Positions 53,319-64,000 of a stretch of DNA of 64,000 nucleotides are shown in pieces. How positions within the stretch are numbered: position 1 is the stretch's first letter; each line of letters starts with the position of its first letter. The stretch spans positions 12,262,001 to 12,326,000 of the forward strand of contig JAUIMM010000202.1 in NCBI GenBank assembly GCA_031769625.1, written 5' to 3'. A program made the position numbers and the translations under genes. Source of the DNA: Taudactylus pleione (lineage: Eukaryota > Chordata > Amphibia > Anura > Myobatrachidae). The notes under the pieces are model-generated. The model had not been told where the DNA came from. It saw only the letters and a program-made list of their open reading frames with translations, and did not search any database.

Positions 53319-54097
53319 ACATAACTGGAGCAGATTAGTGGTTCAGATGTATATGGTGAAGTCTAAAGGGTGTTTTGTAGTACATATAGTACGTATCTGA
53401 AGGCATGTGGGGCATTTTGTGGTTAATGCACTGGCGTCACTAGGGGGGTGCGGGCCGCACCAGGTGACACCATCCAAGGGGGTGACACTAAAATAGCATA
53501 GCTGCTCTGCCAGCTCTGATGAATTGTTGTCTAAGCCCTTGGATGGTGTCACATATTTCTAGTACACCTAAAACAATGATTCTTTGTTGTCTTTTTTGTT
53601 ATAGTAATTTGTGAAGTGTAGCACAAACTTCCTTCACTTGCTACGGGTAGACTATTTATATATTTGTACCATTCAGAGCGCCAGGAGTTTTAGTAGTTGT
53701 TTGCCACTATTTGTTATGTTACAATAAAGTTAGCCTTCAAACAATAGTGACATTTATTAGAAGAGATGGCACTTCCAAATCTTGCTTATACTGGCCACGG
53801 ACATTTGGAATGCTTGTGATCTGGAAAGATTTTTATACACACTAAGCAAGATGAGCTACGTTCATTATCCACTGTCACCTCCATCTGAATGAACAATTTG
53901 TTATCCTTTCTGGAGTCATGAGCCTAAATATCCATCTATTGTACAGTACCAGAAGATTAGGATTTACAGAACAAAATTTTTTTACTAAACAATCTCCGCA
54001 TTGTGGTTAGTAAAAATTCTCAGTGATTCATAATTTGTAGGTCATATAGAGACATTTAAGAGATCATGGACCTGGTTAAAAAAAATTCTTGTGACCT
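53319..54097. other. Spacer with a hAT-like fragment and hairpin
   Basis: GCACTGGCGTCACTAGGG at 53428 resembles a hAT MITE end. GACACCATCCAAGGG (53466-53480) and CCCTTGGATGGTGTC (53536-53550) are perfect complements. Nothing else recognised. Confidence 0.45.
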
Positions 54098-55271
54098 GGG
54101 GGTATATTTACTATGGTTCGATTTTGATTTCTGTTCGATTTTGCATTCGATTTTGGTTCGATTTTTTTATGAAGGGGTTTGCTAAAGGCCAAATTGAATG
54201 TCAAATCGAACAGAAAAAGGAATTTGAAATTAAATCGAATTTCTGGAAAACATCGATGTTTTCACATAGAAAACAATAGGATCCCTTAATTTACTAACAT
54301 TCGATTTGTAAATCGAATGAAAAACAAACTCATACTCGAACTGCAAATCACCAACTGGATAGAAGAACTTCATGCATACCTTTTCAGTTCGATTTCACAC
54401 AGATACATGCATACATCAGTGAGATGCATGCAAGTATCTTACTGTAAAGCTTGTAAAGAGTTAATGTTTAACAATAAATGACGTGGGGTCCCCCCCTAAA
54501 TACACAACTAGCCCCGGACTTTTCATAGCCAGTCTTGGTTGTGTAAGTACAGGGAAAAAATTGTGTAGGGTTCCCCTGTACTTAGCACAACCAGCACCAG
54601 GCTCAGATCCAGTCCTGGTTCTGGAATTACAGGGGAAAAAATGCGTAGGGTTCCCTTGTAATTTCCACAACCAGCACTGGACCCTTTCTAGTGGGGGAGT
54701 AATGTCACAGCCAGGGAAACCCTATCACCGGGCTTCCCAGCCAAAACATTACTCCTGACCGCTAGTCAGCCCAGGCAGGGGATCCCTGGGGAGTTGGGGA
54801 CCCCCCAATAAAGGGGTCCCCCTCTCCAGGGCACCCCAGGTCTAGGCTGATAGCCCAGGGCTATCCTTTCCAACTGTGGGCGGTGGGTGGCGGATTGATA
54901 GTGTAAGTGTAGTGTAAAAAAAGATAAGTGTAAACATTGTCTTTACGAGTAGAACTGCAGGTCCAAGAAAGCCTCCCCCGCATGAAGCTGAAAATGAAAG
55001 CATGAAGCAGTTCTATTCATTTGGGGCTTTGAAGTTCGTTTTGGAGTGGGATTTACTGTTCGATTTGGACATGAACATACAAAATCGAACAGCAAATCCC
55101 TTCTTAAACTGAAACAAGATCGAATTTGAGTTGACAATCGTAAGCAAAATCCATTCTTAGTAAATTTGAGATTTGCTAAGGGATTTTGCTGTTCAAGTTC
55201 AATTCAATCTCAGGAGATTTCAGTGATTCATAAAAATGAATCTTTAATCGAACCTTAGTAAATTTACTCCC
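54098..55271. repeat. MITE with GGGGGTATATTTACTATGG ends
   Basis: Left GGGGGTATATTTACTATGG, right CCTTAGTAAATTTACTCCC. Arms rich in 'ttcgattttg' words and complements, distinct from but similar in style to 8588-9582. The centre (54480-54870) holds the shared module in inverted order. Confidence 0.82.
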
Positions 55272-57481
55272 AGGTCTCAGATATTGCAAGGACATAAAAT
55301 CTTGTACTGTTTGTGTCTGTTATAAGGGCTCAAATACAAAATCATCTAAATTATCCAAAAAACCTTGGAGCTCGATACCTTGGATGTCATCATTCAACTA
55401 CTTAAATCTACCTTGCAGTGTATAGCTAACTATTCTGAGTATTACCGGGCATCATGGCTTCCCAAGTAAATAGTTTCTGATCAGAGTGTACAATTTACTT
55501 ACCATTTTTGGAAAACCCAATGTAGCATTTAGCAAACAGCTAAGCATATCTTATCAAAGGTCAGTTCTTACCTAATTAACTCTTTATACCGCTGCTAAGG
55601 CATAACCTGCTCCACAATTACTATTATAATTATTAATAAAAGCCCCACTATGTTGGCCCATGCACGCTCCATTTGGTTGTCAGTTGCATCGTCAGGGCGA
55701 TCCTACATTCAGCTCAATCTGACAATGCAACTGACGACCCCATGCAGCTGGTGCCAACATATCGGGTGGTTGGGCACCGGAGCGTCTAATGTGTACCACC
55801 TGCCCGATATGTTGGCCCGTCGCCTGTGCTGTCATCCGTCGGATCGCTGCGTACACACATCGTTTAGTGTGTACCCAGCTTAAGGGTTTATCAAGGCACT
55901 CAACTCTTACTATAATTTCACTTATTTGTAATTTGATGTAATTACATGTTTTCAGTTTGCAGTCTAAGTTCTAAAACCACCTGATATGCATTGTAATCAT
56001 TTTCATTTGTATTTGCACATTAAGACACCAAGCCCCGTGGAATTTAATTTGTTCATTTATTGGAAGTGTTTCTTGTCACTAGTAAATAAATATTATGGAC
56101 CTGATTCAGAGTTGAATGCAATTTGCGTCTTAGCATAAACACCTGTTAAAAGCACATCGAACAAAATTTTAACTTTTTTAAAATCCACACTAAAAAACAT
56201 ATCAGCAGACTTCCCCTGATAAATGAGTATCTAACATACTTTATTATATTCTTTAAACTCGTGTTCAATACACTGTAATCCTGCTATTAGATCTCAGTCT
56301 AATCAGTAATACTCTATTTGCATAAATGTGTATGTCATAGACGCATTTGGCGAATCAGCCGTGGCCTCATCATCAGCTTGCAACTTGTGCCAGAGGTCGA
56401 GTACCAGTAAGTCATCCCACACTAAAGCGCGTTTAAGAAGGATTTCCCTTATGTACTTTGGCTAGTACTTCACACTCCCTCCAACATCTTTTCCAACACC
56501 CTTGTCGCAGGAAGTCATAATTGGAAAAATGTGTTACCAGGCTACAAGATGCATATTGCCAATTGATGCGCCCCGCTCTCTTATGAAATAGCATTTATTT
56601 ATTTTTTATTGGGGGGAGACTGCTCTAAAGACTTACGTAGTTTTAGCCAAAAGTACAAACAGTCCTTTGCAGTTACCTTATTTCAGTGTGAGTCACTAAA
56701 TCTCAAAGGCACCTCAGACCCACTTTTCATGAGAAGTGAGCACACAAGATTCCAACGTAACCATGTCCTCAGTTGGCCATGAAATAGCATTTCAAACAAA
56801 ATTAATCCTTTAAGCAAAGAGTTGAATTCACTGTCGTGCAGCAGGGGAAACAGAGATGGATGTAGAACTGGACGTTATGTTCTTTCTGCGTTATAGGACA
56901 ACCCTGCCAGTATTAGAATTTGTTATATAAGGTGATCACATGAAGGATTGAAGGAAACAAATGTTTCACACTAAATTGCTGTATATATAGTACATTTTTA
57001 AAACCTATTTTGCGCATAGACAGATGAATGCTTCTAACAACAAAATATATATTTCTTCTTATTGCAAGAATAACATATATGTGCATTTTATGTCCTCCCC
57101 ACCACCCATTGACAGATTCAGTGTAACCTGGGATCAACAGCATTAAACATGCCAGTGGCTATTAGGCTGGGCACACACACACACACACACACTGATTGTG
57201 CAGCCCTGTCTGAGCAGCAAGTAACAGGATCACTTTCCAACAGCCATGCAAATAGTGTTGTTGCTTTTTTCCCCACAAATGCTTCTGATTTCATGTAATG
57301 CATTTTCTGATGTGAAGATCTGGGTGAATTAATCGTCCATTCCTTATCATGGTCTAAATGCATGAATGCGATTAGTTATGCAGCCATATGCGAAAGCAAG
57401 ATTTGGTTTTGTGAAGCATGATCATGTAAAGTAGATAAAATATGTAGAGAAGTCACTTTTAGTGGGTGCTCCCTGTGTAGT
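55272..57481. other. Mostly unassigned; a MITE end and possible Penelope-like tail
   Basis: 55645-55880 has 'gttggccc..' palindromes and a right end AGTGTGTACCCAGC like the GGGTACACACT MITEs. Around 56120-56410, on the minus strand, 'gatgaggccacggctgattc' followed by 'gcgtct' is typical of Penelope-like 3' tails. A (CA)n microsatellite lies at 57171-57190. The rest is unassigned. Confidence 0.45.
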
Positions 57482-57726
57482 CAGGGCCAGATTAAGGGCC
57501 ACATGGGCCTAGGGCTGAAAATGTTCAAAGGCCTATACTGAGAAGGGGAGGACCTGTGACCAGTGCTCTATGGGTGTGGCCAGTGCTGTGTGGGCGTGTA
57601 CACCCCTACACATAATTATAAATTGCATAATTGTAATGGTCGCCTGTGTGACCAGCTAGGTAGCTGGTCATCATTATGCTGCCTATACCTATTTAGCTTC
57701 ATCCACCTATTGTTAATCTGGAACTG
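57482..57726. mobile_element. hAT MITE, TSD TGTGTAGT/TGTGTACT
   Basis: CAGGGCCAGATTAAGGG at the left, GTTAATCTGGAACTG at the right; flanks differ at one base. No coding capacity. Confidence 0.75.
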
Positions 57727-57799
57727 TGTGTACTGCATTGGCAAGACTTTTCTATCCTCAAAAGGTTTTTTTTTCAAAGGCAAAGTAGTATTTAGGAGT

Positions 57800-58950
57800 A
57801 AATGGAACAGGTAGGCCAGAATGGAACAGGTAGGTACATTGTTGGGTGTGCTTTAAAGACTCAAGATTGAAACAAGTCTGGTCAGTTGGAGCAGAGGATT
57901 CCAAAGGTGAGGAGCAGTGCGGGCAAAGTTCTGAAGGCAGGAGTGTGAGGTAATGATAGAAAATGAGAAGAGGTGAAAGTCACTGACAGACCAGGGTGTA
58001 CAAGTAGGGGATTATTTATTTATATAAGTGATTAAGAAGGGCTTTACAGGTGATTGTAAGCAAATTGAATTGTGTTCTGGAGGGAATGGGGGGCACTGCA
58101 GATAGGCACTGATGAAGATTAATGGTTGGAGAGGAATATTAGCCATGTCACTTCGTTCAGATTGCAGAGGGGACAGATATGAAGCCAACAAGCTAGACAG
58201 GTGGTGATTGTAGTAATCAAGGAAGGTAGTGACAAGCGTGACACTGATGCTCTTGGTGACATCCATGGAGAGGAACAGATGATCTTGCCGCTAATGTTGT
58301 GACGGTGAATGTGAAACCATTAGATGAGGGACTGAATTTTGGATAATAAAGGGTGGATTCAATGATGACCCCCAAGCAGTGAGTGTAGAGAACAGAGAAG
58401 ACTGTGACACCAGCAAATTTAAGGGAGGAATGAAGAAGTAACATCCAGTGTTGGAAAGAGGATATGCTCAGAGGAGTTTGAGGTAGCGTTCAGCCATGCA
58501 GGATAGGAGAGCATAGAGGTCCGGGGAGTTACCATAAATTAGAGTGTAATTGGCATGGAGGAGATGCTGGAGGCCGAAGGAGAAGATGATTTGACCAAGT
58601 GAACAGGTGTAAAGAGAGAAAAGCAATGGGCCAAGAACAGAGTCTTGTGAGACCATGAAAAATTGAGGGAGTTGAGGAGAGCAGGCGCAAAGATGCTGAC
58701 AGAGCAATCTGAGAGCCAGAAGGTAAGCCATGAAAGCAAGGTGCTATGAAGACCAAGGGAGTGAAGGCTATCAAAGAGGAGGGGATGTCAACTGTGTTGA
58801 ACGTTACAGGGAGAAGAGGCCCTTTGATTTAGCTAAGAGTAGATCATTAGTTATCTTTGTGAGTCAGTCTTGGTGGAGTGGAGAAGACAGAAGACCGATT
58901 GTAAAGAGACAAGTGGAGCATGAATGCTGACAGCATTTACCAAACGTTTG
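57800..58950 (-). pseudogene. Degraded non-LTR retrotransposon reverse transcriptase (CR1/L2-like)
   Basis: On the minus strand the upstream part (near 58560-58690) reads SQDSVLGPLLFSLYTCSLGQ, the eroded form of the RT motif 'VPQGSVLGPLLFSLY'. It is followed by HLLHANYTLIYGNSPDLYAL, where the family's 'YADDTQLY' active site has lost both Asp. Then 'MAERYLKLL', 'LGVIIESTL' (near 58360) and 'FLDYYNHHLSSLLASYLSPLQ' (near 58170) match the thumb-region order of L2/CR1-type elements. Stops and frameshifts are frequent and no endonuclease domain was found, so it is a 5'-truncated fossil. Confidence 0.75.
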
Positions 58951-60056
58951 CAAACTCGCGATTTGAGAAGTTTAGATAGGAATGAGAGTAAGGATATGAG
59001 GCGGAGTTCTTAGTGGCATATGAGAGCATATGGGAAGGTCTAAGTGACATGTGGGATGCATTTGGGGAGGTCTGTGTGAATGAGGATATGCCTTAGAGGC
59101 AATGACATGTGGTGAGGTCAATGGCTGGGGAGAGACACATGTATAAAAAAAAACTCTGAAGTATGATAAGGGATGGAGTATAACATGGGAGGCAGAGCCT
59201 TCCCTCACTGCACGCCCCAGCTGAGAGGCATGTGTGGTTGTTTTGGAGTAGGTCTGAGTGCATGTGGGGGCCTTATATGAGGGGTCTGAGAGCAATACTG
59301 ACAAACTTTAGCATCAGATTCAGAACTGAAAATCATTGCTTTATTCATTTCAATTCAGTTAATAATTAGCTTTAATTAATCTAGTGCAACTTAGACAATT
59401 ATAGCAAATACTTAACTGGTTGCTCTGGATTACTTCACATGTTGCTATGGACTGATTCAGAGACGGTCGCTATTGTGGTAGCCGCTGCGTTTTTGTACCT
59501 AGCCACTGTGCGACAATATGTGAATGCAGTAGGATGCGTCAGGTGTAAATAGTCGCCTCCTGCTGGCTTCTCTGATTCTCTGCTGCATCCGAAGCAGCAG
59601 CATCGGATTAACTCAGGTTACTCAGTATGTCCGGGTAAATCACGCTGCTGGGGCCAGTGAAGCTGCGTCCAAGGACGCAACCACTGGCTTTGACATGCGC
59701 AGAAAACAAGGACCTTGTTTTCTGGAACACTCACAGTCGCTGCCCCAAACAGCAGCAGCATGTCAATCATGCTGTGACTTCTGGGGCACTGTGACCGACA
59801 TCGCAGAAACAGAACTGTGCATGCGCAGTGTGGCGCTTGCACAGATATGCAAATATCGGATTTACGTAAATATCTGTTTGTATTTTTAATATATGTTTCA
59901 TTCTAAGCAAATGCCTAGGGCAACTGGAATGCCTAGGGGCACTCCAGGGCTCTGAAGCTGCCCCCCTTCGCGACACTACTTTCCCCCTCTCTGGTTGCTA
60001 CCGGGCAGCATCGGGCAGTGCAGCAGTCAGATGGTCACTGACTGACTGTGAGCTAA
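58951..60056. other. Mixed repeat fragments
   Basis: 59099-59220 begins CAATGACATGTGGTGAGG and ends near CTCACTGCACGCCC, a diverged relative of the hAT MITE at 49288. From 59452 'ggactgattcagagacggtcgc' looks like a damaged end of the GGGCCTGATTCAG family. No gene recognised. Confidence 0.4.
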
Positions 60057-60654
60057 GGGCCTGATTCAGAGCCGGACGCAAGTGGCTGCTCGTTCGCTCA
60101 GAGCGATGTTTGCTCAACTGCGCATGCGTACGGATCGTTATACGCATGCGCGAACCAGTCAGTGCGGCCGAAAATCGTGTGCTCGCAAAATAGCGAATGC
60201 CTGCTAATTTGAGTGACAGAATGAGGCGTATGTGGGTGGTAACAGGAAAAGGTGCTTGAAACGGGGAGTGGAGATCCGATCGCAGGCGTGCTTAAAGGTC
60301 AAAACGGGCGTTTTATGGGTGTGCATAATTAAAACATCAGCGTCATTGACAACGTCACTGGGTTTTTTTTAAGCCAGAACTGCTCGCAAAATTGTGGTAG
60401 CAAAAACCAACCACAAGAATAGCGAGCAGTTCATACGCTGGTCGATGTACTCGATTAATCTAATAAATAGCGTACATGACGTATGATGCAAGCAGCAAGG
60501 GGGCGTAGTTTCCCAAAAAACGACCGCAAGTTTTGTTCGCTCGTTCAGACCTAGAGGTGTGAACAGACCGCAAACAGCGAACGGTTCATTTGAATAGCCA
60601 CCCCTATTTTCTTGACGAGCGAGCGCAAATAGCGACCGGCTCTTAATCAGGCCC
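60057..60654. repeat. PIF/Harbinger-type MITE, 598 bp, TSD TAA
   Basis: GGGCCTGATTCAGAGCCGG start, GGCTCTTAATCAGGCCC end, TAA at 60054-60056 and 60655-60657. Reverse-complement relationship to 52238-52835. Confidence 0.9.
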
Positions 60655-60660
60655 TAAGTC

Positions 60661-60690
60661 AGAATGAGCTTCTGCACAGAAGCTCATTCT
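60661..60690. repeat. Perfect short hairpin
   Basis: AGAATGAGCTTCTG and CAGAAGCTCATTCT flank a 2-nt loop. It may be the end of a MITE; no partner end was found. Confidence 0.7.
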
Positions 60691-61270
60691 GGCTACAGTA
60701 GGAGTCAAGATGGCCGCTGGAGAGCATGCTGCGCATGCCCAGCCACGGCCACTCCTCCCGTGGACCCTTGTGCAGCCAAGCCGTGACTGAGGTCAATTGC
60801 GGCTCTGCTTCCAGATTAGCCGCCGGCCCGCCACTGCCCAGCGCTCAGCCCCCAGTAATCGGACCAGCCAGTAGCATTAGCTGCATCGAAAAGTAACTGC
60901 AACCTGCTCAGGCAGGTAGGCACTGTGGGCAGAAAGGGGGACTGCACCTGCATTTAACTTATAGGAGCTGTGTAATAGGTAGATATATATCTAAAGAAAT
61001 GTATATATGTGTATAGATATATATATAATGTGTAAAAATATATTTATGTATATGTATATATATAAAAACACATACACCTGTTGCCAGTGTACTGGATAGT
61101 TGCCTTGCTGTGATGCTGACTTGTCTTGAGAATGACCCTTTGGGGTTGAGACGTCGATTGGGTTAGATTTGGTAATGTTGGCATATTAATAAATATGGAT
61201 GATCTTCTCTACTGATAAGCGGTGAGTGCCCTCTCACAAGATGCTTTTTATCGCACCTAGTGTGTGTGTG

Positions 61271-61318
<48 letters not shown>

Positions 61319-61560
61319 TACAAACTCGCCACTCACTTGCTTTTCAAACTGAAACTCCTTTGAATACAGGGAATGTTGGTTCCAAAATATTGCAATCATT
61401 TGTTAAGCTGGCCACCACTTCACGGTCATTCCCATCTGGCCAGTCCCTACACTGATAAGAAATACATTGGTTTATTGCTTCTAACCCTTAACAACCTTGT
61501 ATAGCTTACTTAACTATAAACTAATAAATAACGACACAGACAACCAGAGCTTGGCTAAAA
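60691..61560. other. Penelope-like tail candidate and (TA)n microsatellite
   Basis: 61085-61245 contains 'tttggggttgagacgtcgattggg' followed by 'ttaataaatatggatgatc', reminiscent of Penelope-like 3' tails. A (TA)n run of about 22 repeats spans 61273-61316. The remainder is unassigned. Confidence 0.45.
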
Positions 61561-62600
61561 GGTCACAGCTTTTATTTATAATTAATTAATTAACCTAACC
61601 AGGGTGGCAAAGAGACGCTGCAGGCTCAGTTCTAGCTTTTACTTTGCTCAAATACTCGGGGAACGACTGACACGTCCCCCCTCTAGACGCACTAACGCTG
61701 CGAGGGTCCCACTTCCCTCCTGGGCCAATCCGAGGCGCTTCCGTACCAAAAAGCGCCCGGGTCCCCCCGTGTGGAGCAGGACAAATTCGCCAGGTTCATC
61801 GAGGGCAAGTGCCCCCACAACGTATCTTACGCCACATAAAGCCACTGATCTGCAGCGTACTCCCGCCAAAGCCAGACTCCAAAGGAAACTGGCCCGCCAG
61901 CCAACACGACCTAGCCCAAAACAAGAATTCCTAAATAAGGAAAAATGAATCCAAGTCATCAAGATGCCCTCAATCAGGATTGAAAAATACAGAGTTAAAT
62001 CGGCAACTAAAAGCTATGACTCACCACCAAGCCACCCAGAGACACCGCATGACAGTCTTCTGACACATTCACCTTCTTCCTCGTCCTGCCTACCGCACCA
62101 TGCTTATACACCACTCTCCAAGTCACACTATGCACCATACAGATCACACATCCTCCCATTTGGCTTTAAGCCCAACAAAACCTCTCACTACGAACGATCA
62201 CCTCGCACATTTCTGTTGTCGCTCATCGTTGCTCCTGACAGGCAACACCTACTAGTCAGACACATCCTATTTAGTCACCGAGGACACAAGAAACCCAAGC
62301 ACGAAACTCAACACCAAACCGTGCACATCATACACAACCCAAATTGTCAACTGCTGCAATCCCAGTGAGCAACAAAGTTCCGTACCAAATCACAAACCAT
62401 CCCGACACAACTTTAAGAAAACACATAGCAACTAAATAGCAGGGATGCATAAGAGGGGAAACAAGTAACCCGAGTGAAGGGGAAAAACGAAAAAACCTAC
62501 CCGTGAACCAAATTGGGCCGGATCAAGGCTCCCGGGAGGAAAAGCTAAAAAATCCCTTCACCACCCCCCAATTGTTGAATGCTAGTCGTTCAACGATTGG
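61561..62600 (-). other. Unclassified, possibly transposon-derived, sequence
   Basis: On the minus strand, a 104-codon frame (61648-61962) with a CpG-rich coding-like segment is followed downstream by TATAAATAAAAG (61566-61577), a plausible polyadenylation signal. The frame (SVALCGVRYVVGALALDEP...) matches no family I can name. The base composition, less AT-rich and CpG-retaining, differs from neighbouring DNA. The plus-strand 134-codon frame (61964-62368) is also unrecognised. Confidence 0.35.
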
Positions 62601-62864
62601 TTGGTAAACAACGTTTCAGGTTGTCGCCAGGTGTGCAACTAGTTCTAGTCGCAACTGAATAATTGTCTCATCGGCAGCCGTTTGCACGCCCTAAACTCTG
62701 CAGGAAATGCTACCGCAATCGCTGCGCCAATTTGAAGAAAATGAGTACTATAAACTGAAGCATAGAAATTTCCCCAATCAAAACTTAGACCAAAACCGCA
62801 GAAAACTAACATCTAGTACGTAGGATAAGATTGGCCTGTACACCACCCTCTTGCTCTAAGTGAA

Positions 62865-63395
62865 CTGAAAAATGCAGGGTAAGGTTGGCACGAAACTCTC
62901 CTTGTGTTCACTAGCAGGGCACCACATCTGTAATGAACTGCAAGGCATATGAACCTCTGGATGTTGGGAAACGGAACTATCTACCCCCAACTTTATGGTC
63001 TGAATTGCCCAATGAAAAACTTGCAAAGCACCACTAATCTCCTGAAAAACAATATCTTAGTTTAAACCCAAATCTCTGACGAAACTAAATACTCCAAATT
63101 GCAGCTGGAAAGTTCAAATGTAAAAACGAGGCCTAACACCCTCCTTGTACTCTTCTTGTGATCACTAGCAGGGCACCACATCTGTAATGCACTGCAAGGC
63201 GTACCGGGCAAATGAAACTGTGTATGTTGAGAAACGGACACTATCCACCCCCACCTTTATGGTCTGAACTACCCAATGGAAACTTGCAAAGCACCACTAA
63301 TCTCCTGAAAAACAATATCTTTTAAAACAAAATCCCTGACGAAACTAAAACACTCCAAAATTACAGCTGGAAAGTTCCAATGCAAAGACGAGACC
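62865..63395. repeat. Two-copy tandem repeat, ~255-bp unit
   Basis: 'cactagcagggcaccacatc' recurs at about 62910 and 63165; 'caaagcaccactaatctcct' at about 63025 and 63285; 'gcagctggaaagttc' and 'acagctggaaagttcc' at 63102 and 63363. The copies show scattered differences, so the duplication is not fresh. Confidence 0.85.
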
Positions 63396-64000
63396 TCACA
63401 CCCATCAGAATCCCCCTGCTCGTAACCACAAGCAAAGCATCAAAACTGAACATCAAAAAAGGCTGTCTGGAGAGGACGCGAACGGGGAAAACATTCACCC
63501 AACGTGCAATAACTGACTGGGTATGCACATGAATACCCTCAAGCTTACCATAGAGGAGATCCCCGCTGGCAACACCACCGCAGAGCCTTTGTAGCCGCTC
63601 CGCTACGACTGGCTCCGAACAAAGAATTAAAGCAAATATTGAAAAACTTACCCTCCGTAGATGGCTGAGCCCATAAGCTCGCCAAAATTGCCAGGCAGAC
63701 AATTACCCCCTTGGTATCATTGGCACAAGAGACCAAAGCGCAATTTGTATGTAGAAATATAATAGTCTGAACCTAAACACACAAACCTAAATGACAAAGC
63801 AAACGCAAAAAGAACGAGTTTCGGTTGTAGATGGCATGAGCTGCCCAATTCAGCAGATTAGAAAAACAATTAATCCTCAGTCGCACTGACCAGCCTTATT
63901 TGGCCATGAAAACTGGGAACGGCTCCAACAGCAACAATTATTCGAAAAAGCTGTATCGTAATAAACCACACCTGGCCAGCCAGATGCATTGGTAAACAAA
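63396..64000. other. Continuation of the unclassified element at window edge
   Basis: A 113-codon minus-strand frame (63361-63702) overlaps the tandem repeat; no motif was recognised. The sequence runs off the window. Confidence 0.3.

Noticed and set aside
61604..61948. 114-codon plus-strand frame as a host exon
   Set aside because: Frames are open on both strands because the segment is GC-rich; there are no splice sites or motifs to choose one, so it was left unclassified.

Overview
The window is repeat-dense vertebrate DNA, most probably from a large-genome frog or toad. I infer this from recognition of the repeat types: MITEs with ends of the GGGGTAAATTTACTAA type, PIF/Harbinger MITEs beginning GGGCCTGATTCAGA, a Penelope-like retroelement with a GIY-YIG endonuclease, a two-gene Harbinger transposon and ZBED-type hAT elements. 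No host gene, tRNA, rRNA or CRISPR array could be supported. Almost every stretch that can be explained is a mobile element, often nested two or three deep, or a tandem repeat.

Layout. 0-6.5 kb: two small MITEs, an old relic of a hAT element (973-2285), then a three-level nest in which a 2.25-kb palindromic insertion sits inside a small element that sits inside a related one; each level has its own target-site duplication (TSD). 6-9.6 kb: nested MITEs, including one rich in TTAGGG-like words. 10-22 kb: the centrepiece, two young hAT elements of one family in opposite orientation and 122 bp apart. Element 1 (10114-17125) carries an uninterrupted 1038-codon transposase on the minus strand and about 17 copies of a 160-bp repeat between its promoter and start codon. 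Element 2 (17248-21964) is an internally deleted derivative, and its larger deletion is filled with about seven copies of a diverged form of the same repeat. 22-30 kb: MITEs, non-autonomous hATs and a 20-bp minisatellite. 30.2-38.9 kb: two broken Penelope-like copies head to head, each arm carrying later insertions.

39-43.1 kb: a degenerate Harbinger element whose transposase exons (minus strand) alternate with exons of its second gene (plus strand). 43.1-49.6 kb: a tandem segmental duplication with a unit of about 2.5 kb before later insertions, where one copy shows the filled and the other the empty site of a hAT insertion. 50.9-52.0 kb: a 24-bp minisatellite split by a hAT MITE. 52-64 kb: more MITEs, a decayed CR1/L2-like reverse transcriptase (minus strand), Penelope-like 3' tails and an unclassified element with a two-copy tandem repeat at the right edge.

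How the parts relate: transposons seed minisatellites, later elements land inside earlier ones, and TSDs allow the order of events to be read. The only gene that looks capable of making an intact protein is the hAT transposase at 10749-13865. TSDs and termini were read by eye from the sequence; family assignments rest on recognised protein motifs and terminal sequences, not on database searches.
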